Source: Bacillota bacterium
GTDB taxonomy: Bacteria > Bacillota > Clostridia > Oscillospirales > QAMX01
Reading direction: 5' to 3'
Assembly: GCA_029778935.1 (NCBI GenBank)
Contig: JAKPBM010000428.1
Location: 1 to 6,021 of the forward strand
DNA: 6,021 nucleotides
Shown here: piece by piece, positions 1-5,555 of the stretch
How positions within the stretch are numbered: position 1 is the first letter of the stretch
Layout: each line of letters opens with the position of its first letter
Notes under the pieces: model-generated
What the model saw: only the letters and a program-made list of their open reading frames with translations
Database searches by the model: none
What the model was told of the DNA's origin: nothing
Position numbers and translations under genes: made by a program

Positions 1-747
1 ACGGAAACGGGCTTTTACCACCGGACGACCTTTATGCCCCCCGTCGACATGACGGACGGTTACGAAGCCATCGCCTACCTGCCTGAGGGGAAGACCCGCA
101 GCCTGACGATTCACTTCCCGCTGTACAACGAGGTAAGCTCCCTCTACATAGGCGTCGCCGAGGGCGCAAGCATCGGCCCGGGGCTTGCCTACGAACCCAA
201 AGCGCCGATTCTGTTCTACGGCTCGTCCATCACTCAGGGCGCGTGCGCCTGCCGGCCGGGCACGGCGTACGCAAACATGATTTCAGACATCCTGAACCGC
301 GACATCCGCTGCCTGGGCTTTTCCGGCAGCGCCAAGGGCGAACCGGCCATACGGGACTACATGGCCGAATGCTGCTGCAGCGTGTTTGTGCTGGATTATG
401 ACCACAACGCGCCGGACGAAGAGCACCTTTTAGCCACCCATGAGCCGCTGTTTCTGGCCTTCCGCGAGAAGCAGCCCGATACGCCCGTCGTCATGCTTTC
501 CAAGCCGGACTTTGACACCAACCCCGCGAAAAACGCCCGCCGGCGGGACGTGATTCTGCAGACGTACCTGAACGTTCGGAAGCGCGGCGACAAAAAGGTC
601 TGGTTTATCGACGGCGAAAGACTCTTTGACGGGCCGTTCCGCCAGTTCTATACGGTGGACACCTGCCATCCCAACGACGCCGGCTTTGTCCGCATGGCGG
701 AAGCGGTGATTGCGGCAATTCAACAGCTGGAAAAGGTCGCGTGGTAG
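1..747 (+). CDS. SGNH/GDSL-family hydrolase, C-terminal part (5' end outside window)
   Basis: The frame is open from base 1, so the ATG at 34 is probably internal and the true start lies upstream. The protein looks like a serine esterase/acylhydrolase of the SGNH superfamily. Numbering from the first codon in the window, residues 1 to about 60 resemble the small beta-rich N-terminal domain found before some SGNH domains (LTIHFPLYNEVSSLYIGV). The catalytic blocks follow: block I GSSITQG with nucleophile Ser76 (GSS in place of the classic GDS), block II GFSGSA with oxyanion Gly109, block III DYDHNAP with Asn135, and block V DTCHPND with Asp220 and His223. The full Ser/Gly/Asn/His set is therefore present. 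The arrangement best fits the Pfam SGNH_hydro_3 type with its N-terminal partner domain, from memory. The substrate cannot be read from sequence; removal of acyl or acetyl groups from a carbohydrate is a common role. A terminator follows, so it is not co-transcribed with the copper genes. Family call is strong, specific function unknown. Confidence 0.88.
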   Translation, partial: TETGFYHRTTFMPPVDMTDGYEAIAYLPEGKTRSLTIHFPLYNEVSSLYIGVAEGASIGPGLAYEPKAPILFYGSSITQGACACRPGTAYANMISDILNRDIRCLGFSGSAKGEPAIRDYMAECCCSVFVLDYDHNAPDEEHLLATHEPLFLAFREKQPDTPVVMLSKPDFDTNPAKNARRRDVILQTYLNVRKRGDKKVWFIDGERLFDGPFRQFYTVDTCHPNDAGFVRMAEAVIAAIQQLEKVAW

Positions 748-826
748 GAGTTTGCGGATAAGAAACGGCGGTTTTGCCCTGCATCTGACCGGCTTGCCTG
801 CATTTTCCCTGCATTTTTCGCAACGC

Positions 827-858
827 AAAAGAGAGCGCTTTTCCGCGCTCTCTTTTTT
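827..858 (+). terminator. Intrinsic terminator of the SGNH hydrolase gene
   Basis: An 8-bp perfect GC-rich stem, GAGAGCGC (831-838) with GCGCTCTC (845-852), has a 6-nt loop TTTTCC and is followed by TTTTTT (853-858). Four A residues before the stem can pair with the first Ts. It lies 79 bp after the stop codon and separates this gene from the copper operon. Reading in reverse, the A run also gives a T run, so it could stop transcription from either side. Confidence 0.9.
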
Positions 859-1165
859 GTCCTTCAAACCAATAATACGGCGAGTTCGGGGCATCCCACC
901 CGCCGTGGTTTCCCTTTTGTGAAGTAGATAGGCTTCCAACTGAAGCCTGCCCCGCGTGCCAGCTGTTTGCCTGTCAAACTGCCAAACCTCTGCCACCCAA
1001 CCCACCTGCCCCTGATGCCCATTCTCCGCCCGCCCATCACTCTGCTATTCGAGCCAATTCTCCATCCGCCAACACTCTGCTACCAAATATCCGCCGCCGC
1101 GCGTTTCGCCCTATAATCCCTCTGTTTCCGGGGCATATTTTTACCAAACGGCCTGCCCTTTGGCC
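859..1165. other. Non-coding spacer, C-rich and G-poor on the + strand
   Basis: About 300 bp with no reading frame that looks like a protein. The + strand is strikingly rich in C and T and poor in G between about 945 and 1110. A 7-bp hairpin AGGCTTC (930-936) / GAAGCCT (942-948) with loop CAACT is present but lacks a T run. An imperfect direct repeat at 1021-1082 is listed separately. A perfect TATAAT at 1112-1117 has no -35 partner at a workable distance. Confidence 0.6.
1021..1082. repeat. Imperfect direct repeat, two copies of about 26 bp
   Basis: Copy 1 (1021-1047) and copy 2 (1057-1082) both begin ATTCTCC and both end CACTCTGCTA, with a related CCGCC-rich middle of 10 versus 9 bases. 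The period is about 35-36 bp. A weaker relative, ACCTCTGCCA, occurs at 986-995. Function is unknown; it may be a decayed repeat element or simple sequence drift in a pyrimidine-rich spacer. Confidence 0.5.
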
Positions 1166-1193
1166 TTGACAATTCCTCCCGTTTTGGTATACT
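1166..1193 (+). promoter_or_regulatory. Promoter of the copA-copZ-csoR operon
   Basis: A perfect -35 TTGACA (1166-1171) and a -10 TATACT (1188-1193) are 16 bp apart. A TGn extension (TGG, 1185-1187) precedes the -10. The predicted transcript start is near 1200, at the left edge of the CsoR-type palindrome, leaving a 5' UTR of about 44 nt. This is a strong sigma-A-like promoter, as expected for a gene set held off by a repressor. Confidence 0.85.
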
Positions 1194-1203
1194 ATACACA
1201 GAT

Positions 1204-1222
1204 ACCCCCACGGGGTGGGGGT
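1204..1222 (+). promoter_or_regulatory. CsoR operator (copper-responsive)
   Basis: The sequence ACCCCCAC-GGG-GTGGGGGT is a perfect 8-bp inverted repeat around a 3-nt centre (1212-1214). Known CsoR operators are short GC-tract palindromes of the TACCC...GGGTA kind, and this one is preceded by AT, giving ATACCCCC. It starts 10 bp after the -10 box, so bound repressor would block RNA polymerase at the transcript start. A csoR gene ends the same operon, which supports the assignment. In RNA the same arms could form a hairpin ending 8 nt before the copA ribosome-binding site; whether that matters is unknown. Confidence 0.85.
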
Positions 1223-1243
1223 GATTGGACAGGAGGCGACCCT

Positions 1244-3556
1244 ATGCGGCAAAAATTCGACGTAACGGGCATGACCTGCTCGGCCTGCTCGGCCCACGTG
1301 GAAAAAAGCGTGCGCAAGCTGGATGGCGTGCAGGACGTTGCCGTCAGCCTGCTTCAAAACAGCATGACCGTCACATACGACGAAACCATAGTCACCCCGC
1401 AGCAGATTATCCAAAGCGTCATCGACGCCGGCTACGGCGCTTCCCTGCCCGCAACCAAGGCCGAAACGCCCAAACAGGAGAGCGCGTCCGCCCTGGCGGC
1501 GGCGGAACAGAAGGCCATGCGCAAACGCCTTTGGGTTTCCATTGCCTTTTGGATTCCGCTTATGTATCTCGCCATGTTCCACATGTTCAAAGAGTGGTTC
1601 GGCCTGCCCATCCCGGCTTTTATGCACAACGCCTTTCACGGGCCGGAAAACGGCGTCGTCTACGCGTTTACCCAGTTTCTTCTGCTGCTTCCCATTGTGT
1701 ACGTAAACCGCAAGTATTACCAGGCGGGCTTCAAGGCCCTGCGGCGACGCTCGCCCAACATGGACTCGCTGATTGCCATCGGCTCATCGGCGGCGGTGGT
1801 GTACGGCATTTACGCCATCTTCCGCATCGGCTACGCTTTGGGCCATGGGGACATGGACACGGCGTCCCACTACACCATGGACATCTACTTTGAGTCGGCG
1901 GGCACCATCCTGACGCTTATCACCTTAGGCAAGTACCTGGAAGCCCGCTCCAAGGGCAGAACGTCGGAAGCCATTGAAAAGCTCATGGACTTAGCGCCGA
2001 AAACGGCCACCGTGCTGCGGGACGGTAAAGAAGTTGGAGTGCCCGTGGAGGAAGTGCGGGTGGGCGACATCGTCGTCATCCGCCCCGGGCAGAGCATCCC
2101 CGTGGACGGCGTGGTCATCGAAGGCAGTTCCGCCGTGGATCAGTCCATGCTGACGGGCGAAAGCATCCCCGTGGAGAAAAAGGTCGGCGACAAAGTCGTC
2201 GCCGCCACCATCAACAAATCGGGCTATCTGAAATTCCGGGCGGAAAAGGTCGGCAAAGACACGACCCTGTCCCAGATTATCGAGCTGGTGGAGGAGGCCG
2301 CCGCTTCCAAGGCGCCGATTTCCAAGCTGGCCGACAAAATCAGCGGCGTATTCGTGCCCATTGTCATCGGCATCGCCGCCGTTTCCGCCGCCATCTGGCT
2401 CATCGCCGGCAGGGACGCTTCCTTTGCCCTGTCGATTGCCATCGCCGTGCTCGTCATCTCCTGCCCCTGCGCGCTGGGGCTGGCCACGCCGGTGGCCATC
2501 ATGGTCGGCACAGGCAAAGGCGCCCAGCATGGCATCCTTATCAAATCCGCCGAAGCGCTGGAGACGGTGCACGCCGTCACCGCCGTAGTGCTGGACAAAA
2601 CCGGCACCGTCACGGAAGGCAAACCGGCGGTTACGGACGTGCTGCCCGCGGACGGCATAGACGCTGACCGGCTGCTTCTTGTCGCCGCGTCGCTGGAAGG
2701 CCCGTCCGAGCACCCGCTGGCGGAAGCCGTACTGGCCAAAGCAGCGGAGAGGAACCTCACCCCTCTGCCTGTGTCCAGCTTTGCGGCCGTTTCGGGCCGT
2801 GGTATAACGGCGCTTATAGACGGAAAGCCCTGCTATGCCGGTAACCTCGCGTTCATGCGGGAAAACGGCATTGCCTTGGGCGGCTGGGCGGACAAGGCGG
2901 AAACCTTAGCCGCCGAAGGCAAAACGCCCCTCTTTTTCGCCGCTAAAGGCCAACTTCTGGGCGTTATCGCCGTGGCCGACGTGGTCAAGCCGACGAGTAA
3001 AGACGCCGTGGCGGAACTGAAGGCCATGGGCCTGTCGGTGACCATGCTGACCGGCGACAACAAGACCACGGCGGAAGCCATTCGAAAACAGACGGGTATT
3101 GACCACGTCATCGCCGAAGTCCTCCCCCAGGACAAGGAGCGGGAAGTCCGCCGCCTGCAGGAGGAAGGCCACAAGGTGGTCATGGTCGGCGACGGCATCA
3201 ACGACGCGCCGGCTTTAGCCCGGGCCGACGTGGGGCTTGCCATCGGCGCCGGCACGGACATCGCCATCGAGTCGGCGGACATCGTGCTCATGAAAAGCGA
3301 CCTGGCCGACGTGGTGACGGCCATCCAGCTCGGCAAGGCCACCATCCGCAACATCAAGCAAAACCTGTTCTGGGCGTTTTTCTACAACACGCTGGGCATT
3401 CCCCTTGCCGCCGGCGCGCTGATTCCGGTGCTGGGCATAAAGCTTGATCCCATGTTCGCCGCGGCGGCCATGAGCCTTAGCTCCGTTTTTGTTGTGACCA
3501 ACGCCTTGCGGCTGAAATTCTTCCAACCTAAGTTCAGAAAGGAGCGTACCCAATGA
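1244..3556 (+). CDS. copA: Copper-exporting P1B-type ATPase CopA
   Basis: A membrane pump that exports Cu(I) using ATP; 770 aa. The ATG at 1244 is chosen because AGGAGG (1231-1236) lies 7 nt before it and the protein then begins with the metal-binding domain. An in-frame ATG at 1160 would lie upstream of the promoter's -35 box. One N-terminal HMA domain (about residues 3-66) carries GMTCSAC with Cys12 and Cys15. Eight membrane segments are visible, near 96-116, 138-158, 176-196, 216-234, 367-390, 393-420, about 705-725 and 735-755. The actuator loop has TGE (304-306). The ion-path motif is CPC (407-409). The phosphorylation site is DKTGT with Asp451, the nucleotide domain has His490-Pro491, and the hinge is GDGIND (649-654). 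Tyr714-Asn715 and MSLSS (743-747) are the signatures that mark Cu(I) transport rather than Zn/Cd. Only one HMA domain is present where many homologues have two; the separate CopZ may compensate. Its stop overlaps the copZ start. Confidence 0.97.
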   Translation: MRQKFDVTGMTCSACSAHVEKSVRKLDGVQDVAVSLLQNSMTVTYDETIVTPQQIIQSVIDAGYGASLPATKAETPKQESASALAAAEQKAMRKRLWVSIAFWIPLMYLAMFHMFKEWFGLPIPAFMHNAFHGPENGVVYAFTQFLLLLPIVYVNRKYYQAGFKALRRRSPNMDSLIAIGSSAAVVYGIYAIFRIGYALGHGDMDTASHYTMDIYFESAGTILTLITLGKYLEARSKGRTSEAIEKLMDLAPKTATVLRDGKEVGVPVEEVRVGDIVVIRPGQSIPVDGVVIEGSSAVDQSMLTGESIPVEKKVGDKVVAATINKSGYLKFRAEKVGKDTTLSQIIELVEEAAASKAPISKLADKISGVFVPIVIGIAAVSAAIWLIAGRDASFALSIAIAVLVISCPCALGLATPVAIMVGTGKGAQHGILIKSAEALETVHAVTAVVLDKTGTVTEGKPAVTDVLPADGIDADRLLLVAASLEGPSEHPLAEAVLAKAAERNLTPLPVSSFAAVSGRGITALIDGKPCYAGNLAFMRENGIALGGWADKAETLAAEGKTPLFFAAKGQLLGVIAVADVVKPTSKDAVAELKAMGLSVTMLTGDNKTTAEAIRKQTGIDHVIAEVLPQDKEREVRRLQEEGHKVVMVGDGINDAPALARADVGLAIGAGTDIAIESADIVLMKSDLADVVTAIQLGKATIRNIKQNLFWAFFYNTLGIPLAAGALIPVLGIKLDPMFAAAAMSLSSVFVVTNALRLKFFQPKFRKERTQ

Positions 3557-3774
3557 AAAAGATACTTACCATCGAAGGCATGACCTGCGGCCACTGCGCC
3601 GCCCGGGTGGAAAAAGCCCTGAACACTTTGCCCGGCGTGAAGGCCAAAGTGAACCTTTCCAAAAAGCAGGCCGCGGTTTCCGGCGACGCAACCGCCGAAC
3701 AGCTGACCAAAGCCGTTGAGGACGCCGGCTACAAGGTCACTTCTGTTTTGGAAAAGAAAGGGCTGTTCGGTTAA
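3553..3774 (+). CDS. copZ: Copper chaperone CopZ (HMA domain protein)
   Basis: A 73-residue cytosolic protein that is a single heavy-metal-associated domain. GMTCGHC places the Cu(I)-binding pair at Cys12 and Cys15, and a GYKV segment near the end is typical of the fold's last strand. It is expected to carry Cu(I) to CopA and to hand copper to CsoR. AAAGGAG (3538-3544) lies 8 nt before the ATG, inside the end of copA. The start ATG overlaps the copA stop as ATGA (3553-3556), which implies translational coupling. The length is normal for the family (about 68-75 aa). The MTCGHC form, with His between the cysteines, is common in Firmicute CopZ, whereas the CopA domain in this operon has MTCSAC. 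Confidence 0.96.
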   Translation: MKKILTIEGMTCGHCAARVEKALNTLPGVKAKVNLSKKQAAVSGDATAEQLTKAVEDAGYKVTSVLEKKGLFG

Positions 3775-3804
3775 GATTCAGCCTTGGCGAAAGGAAGTGA
3801 GCGC

Positions 3805-4068
3805 TTGCAGGCAGACAAAGAGCAAATCGTGCGCCTTTTTAAAACCGCCCGGGGACAGATAGACGGCTTACTGAAAATGGTGGAGGAAAACCGGTACTGC
3901 ATTGACATTTCCCACCAGATTCTCGCCACCCAGGCCATCTTGCGCCGTGCCAACAGCGAAATCCTGAAAGCCCACCTGAAAGGCTGCGTTTCCGAAGCCG
4001 TCGGCAGCGGGACCGGAGAAGAGAAGCTGGAAGAAATCTTTGAAATCCTCGATAAGCTCTCAAAATAG
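3805..4068 (+). CDS. csoR: Copper-sensing transcriptional repressor CsoR
   Basis: An all-helical DNA-binding repressor of the CsoR/RcnR family (DUF156) that releases its operator on binding Cu(I). The TTG at 3805 is preferred: AAGGAAG (3791-3797) lies 7 nt before it, and the 87-aa product begins where family members usually do. A TTG at 3784 would add 7 residues but has no ribosome-binding site. The Cu(I) ligands expected from M. tuberculosis CsoR are present: Cys32 in RYCIDIS, and His57 and Cys61 in HLKGC. Tyr31, next to Cys32, is the conserved second-shell residue. The N-terminal helix reads FKTARGQIDG where classical CsoR has RLKRIEGQVRG, so this is a divergent branch. The Cys-His-Cys pattern argues for copper rather than nickel/cobalt (RcnR) or formaldehyde (FrmR). 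It lies 30 nt after copZ, is last in the operon and is probably autoregulated through the operator at 1204-1222. Confidence 0.93.
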   Translation: MQADKEQIVRLFKTARGQIDGLLKMVEENRYCIDISHQILATQAILRRANSEILKAHLKGCVSEAVGSGTGEEKLEEIFEILDKLSK

Positions 4069-4070
4069 CG

Positions 4071-4098
4071 GAAAGACCGGCCATACGGCCGGTTTTTC
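4071..4098 (+). terminator. Intrinsic terminator of the copper operon
   Basis: A 7-bp perfect stem ACCGGCC (4076-4082) / GGCCGGT (4087-4093) has loop ATAC. It is extended outward by a G-T wobble, three A-T pairs and G4071-C4098, with a TTTTT run at 4093-4097. It begins 2 nt after the csoR stop codon. The T run is short, so some readthrough is possible. Confidence 0.85.
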
Positions 4099-4189
4099 CA
4101 TTTTGCGGCCCAACGGGACGTATAAGAAAAACGGTTTTTGCCGATGCTAATGATAACGGAGGGCTGTTTTGCGTTTTTTCGGTCGAAAA

Positions 4190-4318
4190 TCACGCCGCGC
4201 AGGTCGGGCAGGCGCAGGTCATACAAGGCGTTTTATCAAACTCCGATTCATGCACATTGACAGTTTCCGCCCGTGGGTGTTTCCAGTAAGATAATTCTGT
4301 TCGTGTTAACTTTACAAA
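4190..4318 (-). other. Possible small cysteine-rich reading frame or gene remnant (doubtful)
   Basis: On the minus strand, 42 sense codons are open between TAA (4321-4319) and TGA (4192-4190). The translation contains TELSYWKHPRAETVNVHESE and ends CMTCACPTCAA, with four cysteines in the last eleven residues. The spacing C-x2-C-x-C-x2-C recalls metal-binding peptides such as metallothionein fragments. The problem is the start: there is no ATG until the tenth residue from the end, and the GTG at 4255 (21 aa) has no ribosome-binding site. The same frame continues upstream of the TAA to 4567, so a nonsense-broken gene is another reading. Its position beside the copper operon is suggestive only. 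The opposite strand also reads plausibly for 34 codons, so chance is a serious possibility. Confidence 0.2.
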
Positions 4319-4329
4319 TTAAGCGCCAA

Positions 4330-4384
4330 CCGGCGGGATGGCTGCCGCCGGGTGGAATCGCCGTGGGCGTTGGCATCCCGCCGG
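4330..4384. repeat. Long inverted repeat, REP- or MITE-like
   Basis: CCGGCGGGATG (4330-4340) and CATCCCGCCGG (4374-4384) are perfect 11-bp complements around a 33-bp GC-rich centre. A second pairing, GCCAAC (4325-4330) with GTTGGC (4369-4374), competes with it. No T run follows, so it is not a standard terminator. The right arm resembles GGCATCCCACCCGCCG in the earlier spacer (about 892-907), hinting at a repeat family in this genome. Identity as a mobile repeat is inference. Confidence 0.55.
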
Positions 4385-4403
4385 AACCGACTTAAGCAGC
4401 GTA

Positions 4404-4486
4404 GGCAGGCTTTCTAAATCGCCTTTCCGTTCGCAGTTAGGCCATTGGAAACACTTTTCTGCTGCTGGCAAGCCGCTCAAATCGCC
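4404..4486. repeat. Degenerate direct repeat, 20 bp units 63 bp apart
   Basis: The unit at 4404-4423 begins GGCAGGC and ends AAATCGCC; the unit at 4467-4486 begins GGCAAGC and ends AAATCGCC. They match at 14 of 20 positions. On the minus strand, in the frame described above, they would encode GDLESLP and GDLSGLP, 21 codons apart. This could reflect an old internal duplication in a lost protein or a repeat element. Confidence 0.35.
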
Positions 4487-4608
4487 CATCTTGTCGCCCG
4501 GCATGCCGATGTATCCGTAAAATAGCGATTTTGCCCCCGTTTCTCCATCCGCATGTTCCTTCGGCACTCCGGAAGCAAAGATTTTCTTAGAAAAACGGAA
4601 AACATAGC

Positions 4609-4637
4609 TTGTTTTTTGCGAAGAATTGTGATAGAAT
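4609..4637 (+). promoter_or_regulatory. Promoter of the rpsB-tsf operon
   Basis: A -35-like TTGTTT (4609-4614) and a -10 TAGAAT (4632-4637) are 17 bp apart, and a TGA (4629-4631) directly before the -10 gives an extended -10 element. The A/T-rich stretch upstream (about 4578-4604) may act as an UP element. The predicted start near 4644 gives a 5' UTR of about 117 nt, long enough to hold the whole folded leader. Confidence 0.7.
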
Positions 4638-4664
4638 ACATAAGGTTATCGATCGCATTACACA

Positions 4665-4729
4665 CACGCGGTAACTAACGCGGCCCGTTCGGAACCATAC
4701 GTTCCGTGCCCGTTAGGCTGACCCGCGTG
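4665..4729 (+). ncRNA. Structured 5' leader of rpsB, candidate autoregulatory element
   Basis: Three nested perfect helices are visible. P1 is CACGCGG (4665-4671) with CCGCGTG (4723-4729). P2 is CTAACG (4675-4680) with CGTTAG (4711-4716), extended by GGC (4682-4684) with GCC (4708-4710) around a bulged C4681. P3 is CGGAAC (4690-4695) with GTTCCG (4701-4706), closed by loop CATAC. An asymmetric internal loop (4685-4689 against T4707) separates P2 from P3. The true rpsB ribosome-binding site lies 20 nt after P1, and an SD-like GGAGG (4729-4733) abuts the helix. The U run at 4743-4748 is too far from the stem for an intrinsic terminator. S2 controls its own mRNA through a leader in gammaproteobacteria; that role here is inference. 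Confidence 0.6.
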
Positions 4730-4760
4730 GAGGTAATAAACATTTTTTAGGAGGAAAAAC

Positions 4761-5528
4761 ATGGCTGTCGTATCTATGAAAAACCTGCTCGAAGCCGGCG
4801 TCCATTTCGGACATCACACCCGCCGGTGGAACCCCAAAATGGCAAAGTACATCTTCACGGAGCGCAACGGTATCTACATTATCGACCTGCAGAAGACCGT
4901 GAAGAAGCTGGACGAGGCGTACTACTTTGTCCGCGACATCGCCGCCAATGGCGAGACCATCCTCTTTGTCGGCACGAAGAAACAGGCGCAGGACGCCATC
5001 CGTGACGAAGCCGAACGCTGCGGCATGTTCTTTGTCAACGCCCGCTGGCTCGGCGGCATGCTGACCAACTTCAACACCATCCAGAAGCGGATTGACCGTC
5101 TGGTTCAGCTGCAGAAGATGGAAGAGGACGGCACCTTTGCCCTGCTTCCCAAGAAGGAAGTTATGAAACTGCGCGGCGAAATCGAGCGTTTGGAAAAATA
5201 CCTGGGCGGCATCAAGAACATGCGCAAACTGCCCGGCGCCGTTTTCGTGGTTGACCCGCGGAAGGAAAAAATCGCTATCGCCGAAGCCCGCAAGCTGGGC
5301 ATCCCCGTGGTGGCTATCGTCGATACGAACTGCGACCCCGACGAAGTTGATTTTGTTATCCCCGGCAACGATGACGCCATCCGCGCCATCAAGCTGATTT
5401 CTCAGACGATTGCCAACGCTGTAATCGAAGGCCGTCAGGGCGAATCCTATGCCGCCCCCGAAACGACTTCCGATGAATCCGCTTCCGACAACGCCGAAGC
5501 GGCGGATACGGAAACCGTGGCCGAATAA
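4761..5528 (+). CDS. rpsB: 30S ribosomal protein S2
   Basis: A structural protein of the small ribosomal subunit, 255 aa, needed for the S1-bound, initiation-competent 30S particle. The ATG at 4761 follows AGGAGG (4749-4754) by 6 nt. The S2 signatures are all present: an N-terminal segment [50 protein letters not shown], a coiled-coil part around residues 105-155 ([18 protein letters not shown]), and the second signature [13 protein letters not shown]...[11 protein letters not shown]. The core ends near residue 228 and is followed by an acidic, Ser/Thr/Glu-rich tail that is typically variable between species. It is first in the operon with tsf 27 nt downstream, the order conserved in most bacteria. 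The folded leader upstream may mediate autoregulation. Confidence 0.98.
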   Translation: MAVVSMKNLLEAGVHFGHHTRRWNPKMAKYIFTERNGIYIIDLQKTVKKLDEAYYFVRDIAANGETILFVGTKKQAQDAIRDEAERCGMFFVNARWLGGMLTNFNTIQKRIDRLVQLQKMEEDGTFALLPKKEVMKLRGEIERLEKYLGGIKNMRKLPGAVFVVDPRKEKIAIAEARKLGIPVVAIVDTNCDPDEVDFVIPGNDDAIRAIKLISQTIANAVIEGRQGESYAAPETTSDESASDNAEAADTETVAE

Positions 5529-5555
5529 GATTGTTTGCGAAAGGAGCATACACCT

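Larger units (their letters stand above)
4099..4608. other. Long intergenic region without a convincing gene
   Basis: About 510 bp between the copper terminator and the rpsB promoter. Frames on both strands were read. No frame has both a credible ribosome-binding site and a recognisable protein. On the minus strand one frame runs from a GTG at 4567 to 4190, broken only by a TAA at 4319-4321; it could be a decayed gene or chance. The region also holds a long inverted repeat (4330-4384) and a degenerate direct repeat (4404-4486). These repeats suggest remains of an interspersed element inserted between two operons. Confidence 0.5.

Noticed and set aside
430..1005. 191-codon minus-strand frame overlapping the SGNH hydrolase 3' end
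   Set aside because: Half is antisense to the hydrolase catalytic region, it crosses a clear terminator and no protein family is recognisable.
1112..1117. Perfect TATAAT in the spacer before the copper operon
   Set aside because: No -35 element lies 16-18 bp upstream, and a complete promoter exists at 1166-1193.
1160..1243. Upstream in-frame ATG for copA giving 28 extra residues
   Set aside because: This start lies before the -35 box, and the extra codons run through the promoter and operator. AGGAGG clearly serves the ATG at 1244.
1991..2713. 240-codon minus-strand frame inside copA
   Set aside because: It is the antisense of a GC-rich coding gene, with low-complexity His/Asp/Gly composition and no ribosome-binding site or recognisable domain.
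3784..3804. Upstream TTG start for csoR
   Set aside because: There is no ribosome-binding site before 3784, and the AAGGAAG used by TTG 3805 would lie inside the coding region.
4257..4262. Perfect TTGACA in the spacer after csoR
   Set aside because: The nearest -10-like bases (TAAGAT at 4287, GATAAT at 4290) are 24-27 bp away, too far for a sigma-A promoter.
4477..4665. 62-codon minus-strand frame across the rpsB promoter
   Set aside because: It runs over the promoter and into the leader, starts with GTG lacking a ribosome-binding site and has no recognisable protein.
4665..4729. tRNA gene or T-box leader before rpsB
   Set aside because: The helices are nested in one line, with no cloverleaf, no T-loop GTTCRANNC in place and no T-box sequence or terminator.
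4713..5549. 278-codon minus-strand frame covering rpsB
   Set aside because: It mirrors a highly conserved ribosomal protein gene, and its composition is a codon-bias artefact.
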